DNA of 64,000 nucleotides from Brevibacterium ihuae (GCF_900184225.1 NZ_FXWZ01000003.1:1801684-1865683), one strand, 5' to 3'; positions 9,028 through 18,212 are shown, counted from the first letter of the stretch. A program made the numbers and translations. The notes: generated from the sequence alone by a model not told the origin.

Positions 9028-9190
9028 AGGAGCCTCCTGGAGGTCACGGGGAGGGGAGTGGTGCCGGGAGTGCGATGCGCGCCGCTCGCGGTGGATCGCG
9101 GTGCGGGACGGCTCAGCGGACTGTCCGCGGCTCCGCTCATCTCAACCCCCGCCGGACCGGATTTGTTCCCGCGGGTCCGAGGTCCCGGCC

Positions 9191-10456
9191 TCAGAGCTTG
9201 CGCAGGCGGATGCGGCGGATCTCGTGGTCGGCGGCCTTGTGCATGATGAGATCCGCGCGACCGCGGCTCGGCAGCACGTTCTCCCGGAGGTTGGGCGCGT
9301 TGATCGAGCCCCAGATCTCCCCGGCGAGCGTCCGGCCCTCCTCCTCGCTCAGTCGGCTGTAGCGGTGGAAGTACGAGTCGGGGTCCTGGAACGCGCCGTG
9401 CTTGAGCTTCATGAACCGCGCGATGTACCAGTCGCGGATGTCGGAGGTCCGGGCGTCGACATAGATCGAGAAGTCGAAGTAGTCGCTCACCGACATGCCC
9501 ACGCGGCCGTCGGGCCGCGGCCGGGCCGGCTGGAGGACGTTGAGGCCCTCGACGATGAGGACGTCGGGGGAGCGCACGGTGATCTGGGCGCCGGGCACGA
9601 TGTCGTAGGTGTGGTGCGAGTACACCGGGGCGCGGACCTCGGGGGCGCCGGACTTCACCGCGGACAGGAAGCGCAGGAGCGCGCGGCGGTCGTAGGACTC
9701 GGGGAAGCCCTTGCGGCCGCTGAGCCCGCGGCGCTCGAGCTCCGCATTGGGGAAGAGGAACCCGTCGGTGGTGAGGAGCTCGACGCGCGGGGTGTCCGGC
9801 CAGCGTGCGAGCATCTCGCGCAGCACGCGGGCGGTCGTCGACTTGCCGACCGCCACGGAACCGGCGACGCCGATGACGAACGGGGTGCGGCGCGGTGCGG
9901 GATCGCGGCCGTCGGCGCGGAGCGGGGCGAAGAACTCGCGGGTCGCCTCGTGCTTCTGCCCGCGGGCGGACACGTAGAGGTTGAGCAGCCGGGAGACCGG
10001 CAGATAGATCGTGGCGACCTCGTTGAGGTCGATCGTCTCGCCGAGCCCGCGGAGGCGCTCGATGTCCTGCGCGGTGAGCGGCAGGGGCATCGTCTCGGCG
10101 AGCTTCGACCACGAGTCCCGGTCGAACTCGCGGAACGGCGAGGCGAAGGATTCGAGGTCCGCGCGCGGGCGAGCGGTGTGGAGGCCCGCTAGCCGACGCG
10201 CCGGATCGAGGTCGGGGCTGTCGCCGCTGCGGGACCCGGCGGAGCGGTCGCTCGACTGCGCGGTGCGGTCCGGCTGCGCGGCACTGCCGAGCTGCACTGC
10301 AATGCCCGACTGCGAGGTGCGGTCCGGGTGACCGACGCCGTCGAGTCGGTCGCCGCTGTCCGGCCGGTCGGTGTCCGCGGAGCGCTCGCCTGTGTCGGCG
10401 GCGCGCGCGGACCCGGCGGAGTGGCTGTCAGGCGCGGATTCGGTCTCCTGGGACAT
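9191..10456 (-). CDS. coaA: Type I pantothenate kinase
   Basis: Encodes up to 421 residues. From about residue 107 ([16 protein letters not shown]) to the end it is a complete prokaryotic type I PanK, which phosphorylates pantothenate in the first step of coenzyme A synthesis. Walker A is [12 protein letters not shown] (about 195-206), followed by [18 protein letters not shown] and the C-terminal region [19 protein letters not shown]. The first 100 or so residues are low-complexity (Ser/Asp/Arg/Gly) and encoded by loosely repeated DNA, so the true start may be further in. A GTG near 10297 is one option. The ATG at 10456 is only 21 bp from the IS256 element that separates it from phnG. Confidence 0.9.
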   Translation of the reverse strand: MSQETESAPDSHSAGSARAADTGERSADTDRPDSGDRLDGVGHPDRTSQSGIAVQLGSAAQPDRTAQSSDRSAGSRSGDSPDLDPARRLAGLHTARPRADLESFASPFREFDRDSWSKLAETMPLPLTAQDIERLRGLGETIDLNEVATIYLPVSRLLNLYVSARGQKHEATREFFAPLRADGRDPAPRRTPFVIGVAGSVAVGKSTTARVLREMLARWPDTPRVELLTTDGFLFPNAELERRGLSGRKGFPESYDRRALLRFLSAVKSGAPEVRAPVYSHHTYDIVPGAQITVRSPDVLIVEGLNVLQPARPRPDGRVGMSVSDYFDFSIYVDARTSDIRDWYIARFMKLKHGAFQDPDSYFHRYSRLSEEEGRTLAGEIWGSINAPNLRENVLPSRGRADLIMHKAADHEIRRIRLRKL

Positions 10457-10469
10457 TGTGCCATTGTGT

Positions 10470-10477
10470 CACGGGCC
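10470..10477. repeat. 8-bp target duplication, left of IS256 element
   Basis: CACGGGCC here is repeated at 11902-11909 immediately outside the other end of the element. IS256-family elements make 8-9 bp duplications. Confidence 0.85.
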
Positions 10478-11901
10478 GGGCTTGTCAAGTGAATTGTGTG
10501 CGGGGTTTTACAGGTATCGGTTGATTCGGTCGGGGTAGGCCACGGCCAGCTGGGCCAGGGCTTGTTTCCAGTTCGTCGTGACTTGGCCCTCGACGAGCCG
10601 GCCGGAAGCTCTTCGTGTGCCGGCCTTGCCGCGCTCCTTCTCGCGTTCACGGGCGCGCTTGTCCTCGATGTTGCAGATCGCCAGCCACAGCAGCTTGACC
10701 ACGGAGTCGTCGGTGGGGAACCGGGAGCGGTTCTTCGTGACCTTGCGCAGCTGGTAGTTCAGCGACTCGATCGCGTTGGTCGTGTAGATCACCCGGCGCA
10801 GGTCGGGTGGGAACTGCAGGAAAGGGGTGAATCGGTCCCAGGCGTTCTCCCATACCGCCACGGCTGAGGGGTACTTCTGGCCCAATGGTGATTCGGCGAA
10901 CTCCGTGAGCGCTTGCAGGGCCGTCTCCTCGTTCGCAGCGGCGTAGATCGTCTTGAGCTCCTTCGACACGGCCTTGCGGTCGCCGTAAGCGACGAACCGA
11001 TTCGCTGCCCGGATCAGGTGGACGACACAGGTCTGGACCATGGAATCCGGCCAGGTCGCCTCGATCGCCTCAGCCAGGCCGGTCAGTCCGTCGCAGCACA
11101 CGATGAGCACGTCGCGGACGCCGCGGTTGGCCAGCTCCGCGCACACGTGGGCCCAGAACGAGGCGCCTTCGGTGTTCTGCACCCAGATGCCGAGCACGTG
11201 CTTGATGCCGTCCATGTCGACACCGACGGCGATGTGAGCGGCCTTGGATCTGACGTGGCCGTTGTCGCGGACCTTGACCCGGATCGCGTCGAGGTAGATG
11301 ACCGGGTAGAACTCCTCCAAGGGTCGATTCTGCCACTCCATCACCGCCTCCAGCACCGCATCGGTGATATTGGCGATCGTCTCGTGCGACAACTCGGTGC
11401 CGATCGTCGACAGCAGGTGGTGCTGGATATCCCGGATCGTCATCCCGCCGGCGTAGAGGCTGATGATCATGTCATCGAGTCCACCCAACCGCCGGGAGCC
11501 CTTCGGCACCAGCCTGGGGGTGAACGACCCGTCCCGGTCCCGGGGCACGGCGATCTCGATATCGCCGGCCTCCGACGCGACGGTCTTGGCATAGGAGCCG
11601 TTGCGGGAATTGGCCGTCACCTTGTCGTCGCGGTCGCCCTTGGCGTAGCCCAGGTGCGAGGTCATCTCCGCCTGCAGGCCTCGCTCGAGTGTCTCCTTGA
11701 TCAGCGCCGGCACCAGACCACCGTCGCCGGTCAGCTCGACCTCACCGGAATCGATCTTGGAAAACAGCTCATCCAGAGCCCCGGACGCCTTGAGCTGCTC
11801 AATCAGCTCGGATGCCTGATTCGGGTTCGATTGTGCATCGGTCACAGTCACCATCATGTCCTCTCATGAGTGAACCGGTACACAATTCATTTGACACCCC
11901 C
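10478..11901. mobile_element. IS256-family insertion sequence (1424 bp)
   Basis: Bounded by imperfect terminal inverted repeats of about 26 bp that share TGTCAA and TGAATTGTGT at both ends. It is flanked by the 8-bp direct repeat CACGGGCC, and the single internal gene is an intact mutator-type transposase. The element sits between the coaA start and the body of phnG. Removing it with one target copy joins a GTG (10466) in frame to the phnG reading frame, so the insertion probably broke phnG. Confidence 0.92.
10508..11857 (-). CDS. IS256-family (mutator-type) transposase
   Basis: Encodes 449 residues, full length for this family, with no stop or frameshift. Family features include the N-terminal region GGLVPALIKETLERGLQAEM, SRNGSYAKTV, the DDE-type catalytic residues (first Asp in VIYLDAIRVKVRD, second in IVCCDGLTG, Glu near VWENAWDRF) and the C-terminal TTNAIESLNYQLRKV block. 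It catalyses cut-and-paste or copy-paste transposition of the surrounding element. Tandem ATGs at 11857 and 11854 make the exact start uncertain by one codon. As the gene is intact and both ends are present, the element may still be mobile. Confidence 0.95.
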   Translation of the reverse strand: MMVTVTDAQSNPNQASELIEQLKASGALDELFSKIDSGEVELTGDGGLVPALIKETLERGLQAEMTSHLGYAKGDRDDKVTANSRNGSYAKTVASEAGDIEIAVPRDRDGSFTPRLVPKGSRRLGGLDDMIISLYAGGMTIRDIQHHLLSTIGTELSHETIANITDAVLEAVMEWQNRPLEEFYPVIYLDAIRVKVRDNGHVRSKAAHIAVGVDMDGIKHVLGIWVQNTEGASFWAHVCAELANRGVRDVLIVCCDGLTGLAEAIEATWPDSMVQTCVVHLIRAANRFVAYGDRKAVSKELKTIYAAANEETALQALTEFAESPLGQKYPSAVAVWENAWDRFTPFLQFPPDLRRVIYTTNAIESLNYQLRKVTKNRSRFPTDDSVVKLLWLAICNIEDKRAREREKERGKAGTRRASGRLVEGQVTTNWKQALAQLAVAYPDRINRYL

Positions 11902-12332
11902 CACGGGCCACTCCGGTCCTCGCCGACAGGCCCACCTGTCGAACTCCGCGGTGCAGGGAAGCCGGCCTGCTCACGCTCGCCGACCCTGAGCGTCTGCGCG
12001 TACTCGCCGGCGCGATCCTCGCCGAGATCGTGCCGGCCGAGCAGGACCTCGCCGCCACCTCGGCCCAGAACCCGGCCCAGGGGCACGCCGCCCCGGCCCC
12101 CGCCTTCCAGATCACCCCCTCCACCGGTGTCCTCGTCGGGCAGGTCCGCGAACCCATCGCCTCCCAGCGGTTCATCGCCGGCGACCTCGACGCCGAGGTG
12201 CTCCGCGGCGGGGACCGGACCGCGGACATCATCGAGCTCGCGCTCGCCACCGACGAGCACCTGCGCACCGAGCGGGCCGCCGAATGGGAGCGCCTGACCC
12301 CGATGATCGTCGAATTCGAGGAGATCGCATGA
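11895..12332 (+). pseudogene. phnG: Phosphonate C-P lyase subunit PhnG, 5' end lost to IS256
   Basis: The frame is open from the edge of the IS element to TGA 12330-12332 and reads like PhnG (ADPERLRVLAGAILAEIV ... TGVLVGQVREPIASQRFIAG). It has no start codon before GTG 12030, which would drop about 40 residues. Upstream of the IS, GTG 10466 plus TCACGGGCC joins the same frame if the insertion is removed, restoring about 145 residues, close to the usual 150. PhnG is part of the PhnGHIJ core complex of carbon-phosphorus lyase. As it stands the gene lacks its normal start and promoter, unless the IS supplies an outward promoter. The stop overlaps the phnH ATG (ATGA). Confidence 0.75.
11902..11909. 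repeat. 8-bp target duplication, right of IS256 element
   Basis: CACGGGCC, identical to 10470-10477, lies immediately outside the right terminal inverted repeat. Confidence 0.85.
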
Positions 12333-13064
12333 CCCACGCTCACCCCCCGCCTCACCGCACTCACCCCCGCCCACTCCCAGCGGATCTTCCGCACCTGCCT
12401 CGACGTGCTCGCCCGCCCGGGCACCGTGGGCACCTGGGCACCGGAGTGGACCGCCGCCGTCACCCGCGCCGAGGCGCCCGTCGCCCTCGCCCCGCTCCTC
12501 GCACTGGCCGACCTCATGGCCCCCGTGGCCGCCGTCCCGGAGGCCGCCGGCGCCGGCCCGCAGGCCGGTTCGCAGACCCGCGCGTGGGTGCAGGAGATCG
12601 CCCGGCTCTCCGGTGCGCCGCTCGTCGACCCGGCCGGCGCGCGCCTCGCGCTCGCCCTCGGCCGGCCCGACCCCGCGGCGCTCGCCGAGCTCAACCGCAG
12701 CACTGCCGCCGCCCCGCACCGGGCCGCGCTGCTCGTCCAGCGGGTCACCGACCTCGGCACGGCCGGCACCTCGGTCACCGGGCGCTCCGCCGACCGCACG
12801 GACCACGCCGAGCGCACCGACTACGCCGACCGGACTGACCGCACCGAGGATCCGGTCGGGGCCCTCGCGCTGCGCCTCACCGGTCCGGGCATCAAGGACA
12901 CCGCGCAGCTGCGCATCTCCGGCCTCGACCGCGAGTTCTTCACCGTCCGCGACCGCCTCGTCGCGGACTTCCCGGCCGGGGTGGACGTCCTGTTCGTCAC
13001 CGACGACGGTCGCGTCGCCGGGCTGCCCCGGACCACCGCCGTCCGCGCAGAGGAGATCAGCTGA
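12329..13064 (+). pseudogene. phnH: Phosphonate C-P lyase subunit PhnH, apparent frameshift at a C6 run
   Basis: ATG 12329 overlaps the phnG stop (ATGA) but reads out of frame with the rest after six C's at 12343-12348. The PhnH-like frame (LTALTPAHSQRIFRTCLDVL, then ARPGTVGTW) has no start between the phnG TGA and GTG 12405. With five C's the ATG would read MTHAHPRLTALTPAHSQR and give 244 residues. Either the gene is frameshifted or the run was miscalled. From GTG 12405 the open frame still encodes 219 residues, including the C-terminal part DVLFVTDDGRVAGLPRTT. PhnH is a dimeric, non-catalytic subunit of the C-P lyase core. The region RTDHAERTDYADRTDRT is a short internal repeat unlike other PhnH proteins I know. 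Confidence 0.75.
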
Positions 13065-14224
13065 TGGGTTACGCAGGAACGAACAAGGGCGGCACGTCCG
13101 CCATCCTCGCCGCCGAGGAGCTGCTCCGCGCACGCTCCGCCGAGGCGCCCGCCGTCGACGTCGAGACGGTGACCACCCTGTTCCCGGCACTCGTCGACCG
13201 CGTCATGGGCGAGGCCGGGCTGTGGGACGAGGAGCTCGCCGCCCGTGCGGTGCTCCAGGCCGCCGGCGACACCGCCGAGGCCGTCCACCTGCTCCGCGCG
13301 CACCGCTCGACGCTGCCGCGCCTGGCCTTCACCGAGCCGATCGACCCCGACACCATGGCGCTGTGCCGCCGCGTCGTCCCCGCGCACCGCTCGCCCGACG
13401 GCCCGCAGATGCTCGGCGAGACCGTCGACTACTCGCCGCGGCTCATCCGGGAGGGCTTCGAGGATCCGCTCGGCGTCGACCCGGCCGCCGTGCTCGGCGA
13501 TTCGCAGCCGGCCGACCCGGAGCGCTACCCCGACCGGCCGGTGCAGCGCTACACCCGGTGGCTCGCGGAGAACGACCTGCTCATCGATCGCTTCGACGCC
13601 GCCGACCCGGACCCCTACGACCTCGCGCTCAACCCGATCACCCTGCCGGCACCGCGCTCGGCGGTGCTGTCGGCGATGTCGCTCGCGGAGACCGGCTCGC
13701 TCGTCAACCAGTGGTACCGCGGGGTCATCGGCCCCGACGGCCACACCGACGAGTCGGTCACCCTCGGCGAGGTGCGCTACGGCCGCCTCGAGGTCGAGGT
13801 CCTCCACCCCCACACCGGCCGACCGGTCCGGGTGGGGCGGATCCGGGCGAGCGAGTGCGAGTCGATGGCCCACCTCGACGAGCGCGGCGAGGACGCCAGC
13901 CGGTTCGACGCCGGCTACGGGTTCGCGTTCGGGCACAACGAGCGCAAGGCGATCGCGATGGCGAACATGGACCTCGCCGCCCACCGCTACCGGAGCACGG
14001 CCGCCGGTCTCGCCGTCGAGCAGGTGCTCATGCACACCACCGACGGGCTCGCCGCCAACGGCTTCCTCGAGCACCTCAAGCTGCCGCACTACGTCACCTT
14101 CCGCTCGCAGATCGAGCGCGCCGACGCCGCCCGCATCCAGGCGGCCGAGACCGAGCAGGTCCCCACCGGGGCATCCGGATCCGCGGCCGAGGCACCCGCA
14201 CCCGAGGCACCGGCCCCCACATGA
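13064..14224 (+). CDS. phnI: Phosphonate C-P lyase subunit PhnI
   Basis: Encodes 386 residues. PhnI catalyses transfer of phosphonate onto the ribose C1 of ATP, releasing adenine, as the first step of the C-P lyase pathway (with PhnG, PhnH and PhnL). The N-terminus MGYAGTNKGGTSAILAAEEL and the block YGFAFGHNERKAIAMANMDL are diagnostic for the family. The ATG overlaps the phnH stop (TGATG) and the phnJK gene starts at its own stop (ATGA), so it is inside a tightly coupled operon. The last 30 residues are an Ala/Pro/Glu-rich tail. The gene itself appears intact although the two genes upstream are damaged. Confidence 0.92.
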   Translation: MGYAGTNKGGTSAILAAEELLRARSAEAPAVDVETVTTLFPALVDRVMGEAGLWDEELAARAVLQAAGDTAEAVHLLRAHRSTLPRLAFTEPIDPDTMALCRRVVPAHRSPDGPQMLGETVDYSPRLIREGFEDPLGVDPAAVLGDSQPADPERYPDRPVQRYTRWLAENDLLIDRFDAADPDPYDLALNPITLPAPRSAVLSAMSLAETGSLVNQWYRGVIGPDGHTDESVTLGEVRYGRLEVEVLHPHTGRPVRVGRIRASECESMAHLDERGEDASRFDAGYGFAFGHNERKAIAMANMDLAAHRYRSTAAGLAVEQVLMHTTDGLAANGFLEHLKLPHYVTFRSQIERADAARIQAAETEQVPTGASGSAAEAPAPEAPAPT

Positions 14225-16062
14225 CGACCACCCTCACGCCGCCCACCGCGCCGGCACCCACGACGATCGCGGCGGCCGTCGAATCCGCCGACGCCGCCCA
14301 GCAGGCGGACTCCGGCACCGTCATCCTCGACGAGCAGGCCAAGCGCGAGGTGCGCCGGGCGATGCTCGCCGGCGTCGCCGTCCCCGGCTACCAGGTGCCG
14401 TTCGGCTCCCGGGAGATGCCGGTGGCCCGGGGCTGGGGCTCCGGCGGCCTCCAGGCGACCCTGTCGCTCGGCGGGTCCGACGACACCGTCAAGGTCATCG
14501 ACCAGGGCGACGAGGAGGGCGTCAACGCCGTCAACCTGCGCCGCCTCATCCAGGGCTCCCTCGACTGCGCGACGAGCGCGGACACCCGCGAGGCGACGAT
14601 CATCCAGTCCCGCCACCGGATCCCCGAGGACCGGCTCGACGCCCACCAGATCGTCGTCCTCCAGGTCCCGGTGTCCGAGCCGCTGCGCGGGGTCGAGAAG
14701 TCCGTGCGCGAATGCGACCGGATGCACGCTGAGGCCGACTACTCGCGGATGTGGGTGAGCATCTACGAGGACCTCGTGACGAGCGGCGTCGTCAACAAGA
14801 GCGCCGGCTACCCGGTCATGGTCAACCACCGCTACCTCATGGCGCCGAGCCCGATCCCGCGCTGGGACATCCCGCGGCTCGGCGACGCGGAGAACCTCAC
14901 CGTGCTCTCCCACGGCCGCGACAAGAAGATCTACTGCGTGCCGCCGCACACCCACGTCGAGCCGGTGACCTTCGACGACGTGCCCTACGAGGTCGAGTTC
15001 ACCGCCGGCGCGGCCTGCGGACTGTGCGGGTCGAGCGACACCTTCATGGTCCAGTCTGCCGACGGCCGGTTCCTCTGCTCCGACGTCGAATGGTGCGCCC
15101 GGGTGCGCGCCGGCGACGTCGATTCCGAGGAGCACCGGCGGATCGCCCCGCTCGACCTGCTGCCCAATCCCGACCTCCGGGTGGGCGCCTTCGACGAGTC
15201 GTTCCTCACCGACCCGAGCGTGCTCCGCGCGGCCCGGCGGGACGCGTCCGAGGTCGCACCCGTCACCGCGCCGGGCGAGGACTGGAGCCTCCAGGTCACC
15301 GGCCTCGGCAAGGTCTACCCCGCACGGCGCGGCTCCTCGGCCGTCGTCGCCGCCGAGGACGTGTCCTTCGACGTCGCTCCGGGGGAGGCGCTCGGCGTCA
15401 TCGGCGAGTCGGGCTCCGGCAAGTCGACGGTGATGAAGTGCCTCATCGGCGACGAGCTCGGCGCGACCGGCGAGGTCCGGCTCGCGGCCTACGACCAGGC
15501 GCGGACGAACATCCTCGACCTCGATCCCGATGCCCGCCGGCAGCTGCGGGTGTCGACGCTCAGCGTCGTCTACCAGGACCCGGCCGCCGGGCTCGACCTC
15601 CACATCAGCGCCGGGGGGAACATCGCCGACCGGCTCACCGCCGCCGGCGAGCGCTCCTACCGCGCGATCCGGAGGCGGGCCGCCGAGCTCCTCGACCGCG
15701 TCGAGGTGCCGCTGGGTCGCATCGATGACGTCGTCGGGCAGTTCTCCGGGGGCATGCGCCAGCGCGTGCAGATCGCCAAGGCGCTCGCCACCGACCCCGA
15801 TGTGCTCCTGCTCGACGAGCCGACGACCGGGCTCGACGCCTCGGTCGCGGCCGGGGTGCTCGATCTGCTCCGCGAACTCATCGCCGAGCGCAACGTCGCC
15901 GTCGTCGTGGTGAGCCACGACTTCTCCGTCATCGACGCGCTCACCGACCGGGCGGTCGTCATGCACCGCGGCCGGATCATCGAGACCGGACTCACCGATC
16001 AGCTGTTCGCCGACCCGCACGAGGCCTACACCCAGCGCCTCGTCGCCGCGGCCCGGCACTGA
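14221..16062 (+). CDS. phnJK: PhnJ-PhnK fusion: C-P lyase radical SAM subunit joined to ABC ATPase
   Basis: A single frame of 613 residues joins two proteins normally encoded separately. Residues about 1-330 are PhnJ, the radical-SAM enzyme that cleaves the C-P bond. It has VPGYQVPFGSREMP followed by RGWGSGG, the region holding the catalytic glycine, and the iron-sulfur cysteines 266, 269, 286 and 292 (CX2CX16CX5C). Residues about 355-613 are PhnK, an ABC-type ATPase that docks on PhnJ: Walker A GESGSGKS (395-402), signature FSGGMRQR (508), Walker B LLLDEPTTGLD (about 530). There is no stop or frameshift between them, and the linker (about 330-355) is short and charged. It lies between phnI (ATGA overlap) and phnL (12 bp). 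Confidence 0.93.
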   Translation: MTTTLTPPTAPAPTTIAAAVESADAAQQADSGTVILDEQAKREVRRAMLAGVAVPGYQVPFGSREMPVARGWGSGGLQATLSLGGSDDTVKVIDQGDEEGVNAVNLRRLIQGSLDCATSADTREATIIQSRHRIPEDRLDAHQIVVLQVPVSEPLRGVEKSVRECDRMHAEADYSRMWVSIYEDLVTSGVVNKSAGYPVMVNHRYLMAPSPIPRWDIPRLGDAENLTVLSHGRDKKIYCVPPHTHVEPVTFDDVPYEVEFTAGAACGLCGSSDTFMVQSADGRFLCSDVEWCARVRAGDVDSEEHRRIAPLDLLPNPDLRVGAFDESFLTDPSVLRAARRDASEVAPVTAPGEDWSLQVTGLGKVYPARRGSSAVVAAEDVSFDVAPGEALGVIGESGSGKSTVMKCLIGDELGATGEVRLAAYDQARTNILDLDPDARRQLRVSTLSVVYQDPAAGLDLHISAGGNIADRLTAAGERSYRAIRRRAAELLDRVEVPLGRIDDVVGQFSGGMRQRVQIAKALATDPDVLLLDEPTTGLDASVAAGVLDLLRELIAERNVAVVVVSHDFSVIDALTDRAVVMHRGRIIETGLTDQLFADPHEAYTQRLVAAARH

Positions 16063-16074
16063 GAGAGGACCATC

Positions 16075-16872
16075 ATGACCGACACCACCCCCACGCCGCG
16101 GCCCGCCGCTGACGAGCCCCTGGCGCTCACCGTGCGCGACCTGACGAAGACCTTCACCATGCACGCGATCGGCGGTCGGGTCGTCGACTCGCTGCGCGGC
16201 GTGTCCTTCGACATGCGCGCCGGCGAGCACGTCGCGATCGCCGGCGCCTCGGGCGCGGGCAAGTCGAGCCTGCTCCGCTGCGTGTACCGCAACTACCTCC
16301 CCGACTCCGGCTCGGTCGTGCTCCACACGCCCGAGCGCGACATCGAGCTCACGGGCCTGCCCGACCGGGCGATGGCCCGCCTGCGCGGCCGCGACTTCGG
16401 CTACGTCTCGCAGTTCCTCGATGCGCCCCCGCGCACCGGGCCGCTCGAGCTCGTCACCGCCGCGGCGCTGCGCCGCGGGCACAGCCGGGAGGACAGCCGC
16501 ACGCTCGCCGAGCGCGCGCTCGAATCGCTCGGCATCCACCGGCTGCTGTGGGAGATCGACTGCAGCGTGCTCTCCGGCGGCGAGCGGCAGCGCGTCAACC
16601 TCGCCGCCGGGGTCGTGTCCCCGCCGCGGCTGCTGCTCCTCGACGAGCCGGTGTCCGCCCTCGACCCGGCGAACCGGGAACGGGCGCTCACCCTCATCGA
16701 CGACCTCGCCCGCCAGCGGGTCGCGGTCCTCGCGGTCTACCACGACATGGCGATCATCCGCCGGCTCGCCGGCCGCGTCCTCGTCATGGAGGACGGCCGG
16801 ATCACCGACGACGGCACCCCGGACGAGGTCCTCGGACACCACCACGCCTCCCTCGAGGAGGTCCCCGCATGA
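16075..16872 (+). CDS. phnL: C-P lyase accessory ATPase PhnL
   Basis: Encodes 265 residues with a complete ABC ATPase domain: Walker A GASGAGKS, Q-loop YVSQFLDAPPRTG, signature LSGGERQR, Walker B LLLLDEPVSALD, and the H-loop in AVYHDMAIIRRLAG. The N-terminal VRDLTKTFTMHAIGG and PPRTGPLELV are typical of PhnL rather than transporter ATPases. PhnL assists PhnI in forming the ribose-phosphonate triphosphate and binds the complex together with PhnK. The start ATG 16075 has GAGAGGA just upstream, and its TGA overlaps the phnM ATG. No membrane permease gene for phosphonate uptake occurs in this operon. Confidence 0.92.
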   Translation: MTDTTPTPRPAADEPLALTVRDLTKTFTMHAIGGRVVDSLRGVSFDMRAGEHVAIAGASGAGKSSLLRCVYRNYLPDSGSVVLHTPERDIELTGLPDRAMARLRGRDFGYVSQFLDAPPRTGPLELVTAAALRRGHSREDSRTLAERALESLGIHRLLWEIDCSVLSGGERQRVNLAAGVVSPPRLLLLDEPVSALDPANRERALTLIDDLARQRVAVLAVYHDMAIIRRLAGRVLVMEDGRITDDGTPDEVLGHHHASLEEVPA

Positions 16873-18212
16873 GCACCGATCTCGCCCCCGGCGTCACGAC
16901 CGCCGTCTCCCGCGACAGCGCGCGCGACCGGGCCGGCGCCGGTGCCGCGATCGGCCGGGATGCCGCGGCGGCGCAGCGCGCCGTCTGGACGCCCGGGCAC
17001 ACGCCGGGGGACTACGTCATCGGGCACGCCCGCGCCGTCCTGCCGGACCGGATCGTCGACGACGCGCGGATCGTCGTCCGCGACCACCGCATCGCCGAGA
17101 TCTCCGAGGGGACCCGCGGCGTCGCCCTCGACGTCGACGCGCGGAACATGCTGCTCACCCCCGGCTTCATCGACGTCCACTCGGATGCGCTCGAGAAGGA
17201 GCGCACGCCGCGCTCCAACGCCGAGGTGCCCCTCGAGTTCGCGATGAGCTCCTTCACCGGGCGCGTCATGGGCGCGGGCATCACGACGATGTTCCACGGG
17301 GCCGGCTTCCAGCACCAGATGGCGCGCGGCGTCGCCCGCTCGGTGGACCGGGCGCTCGAGCTCTGCGCCGCCGTCGACGCCGAGCGCTCGAGCCGGGTCG
17401 AGCACCGGATCCTCCACCGTCTCGACATCCTCTCCGCGGACGGGGCCCGGGCGCTCGCCGAACGGCTCGCCGCGCTGCCGGCCGGCGGCCCGGTGCCGCT
17501 CGTGTCCCACGAGGACCACACCCCGGGTCAGGGCCAGTACGCGGACCCGTCGAAGCTCAAGGACTACATGATCTTCGCCGACGGGCTGAGCGAGGAGGAG
17601 GCCGACGCCCAGCTCGACCGCCTCGTCGAGGAGGGACGCGCGGGCGAGGCCCTGCGCCGACGGAACTTCGAGTGGCTCGCCGAGCTCGCCGCCGCCGGGC
17701 GGATCCGGCTGCTCGGCCACGACCCGGACACCGCACAGGCGATCGACGAGCTCGCCGAGCGCGGCGGATCCGTCGCGGAGTTCCCGACCACCGTCGAGGC
17801 CGCCCGGCGCGCCCGCGAACACGGGATGCCGATCGTCGCGGGCGCTCCCAACGCCCTGCGCGGGCGGTCGCACTCCGGCAACGTGTCGGCCGGGGAGCTC
17901 GCCGGGCTCGGCCTCGTCGACGCGCTCGCCTCGGACTACCTGCCCGCCGCGCTGCTCGGCGGGGTGCGCACCCTCGTCGACGAGGGGGTGACGGACCTGC
18001 CGCAGGCGATCGGCTTCATCACCGCCGGTCCCGCGCGGGTCGCCGGGCTCGACGACCGCGGCGCGATCGCCGAGGGGCTGCTCGCCGACTTCGCGTTCGT
18101 CAGCGATGCCCGCGGCGGGTGGCCGCACGTCGTCGCGACCTTCAAGGCCGGGGAGCCGCAGCCCACCCAGGCCGCCGGGGCCGACGGGGCCGACGGCGGG
18201 GATCCGGCATGA
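16869..18212 (+). CDS. phnM: Ribose 1-methylphosphonate 5-triphosphate diphosphohydrolase PhnM
   Basis: Encodes 447 residues of the metal-dependent amidohydrolase superfamily. PhnM removes pyrophosphate from 5-triphosphoribosyl 1-phosphonate before C-P cleavage. Metal-site motifs are visible: LLTPGFIDVHSDALEKE (about 95-111), SHEDHTPGQGQY (about 215-226), then GAPNALRGRSHSGN and LASDYLP near the C-terminus. It has a 45-residue Ala-rich extension at the N-terminus and an Ala/Gly/Asp tail. The gene overlaps both neighbours by ATGA junctions, so it is co-translated with phnL and the phosphatase-like gene that follows. Confidence 0.92.
   Translation: MSTDLAPGVTTAVSRDSARDRAGAGAAIGRDAAAAQRAVWTPGHTPGDYVIGHARAVLPDRIVDDARIVVRDHRIAEISEGTRGVALDVDARNMLLTPGFIDVHSDALEKERTPRSNAEVPLEFAMSSFTGRVMGAGITTMFHGAGFQHQMARGVARSVDRALELCAAVDAERSSRVEHRILHRLDILSADGARALAERLAALPAGGPVPLVSHEDHTPGQGQYADPSKLKDYMIFADGLSEEEADAQLDRLVEEGRAGEALRRRNFEWLAELAAAGRIRLLGHDPDTAQAIDELAERGGSVAEFPTTVEAARRAREHGMPIVAGAPNALRGRSHSGNVSAGELAGLGLVDALASDYLPAALLGGVRTLVDEGVTDLPQAIGFITAGPARVAGLDDRGAIAEGLLADFAFVSDARGGWPHVVATFKAGEPQPTQAAGADGADGGDPA

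Noticed and set aside
14089-16845. 918-residue minus-strand open frame opposite the phn genes
   Set aside because: No domain features; the plus strand carries recognisable phnI-phnL throughout.
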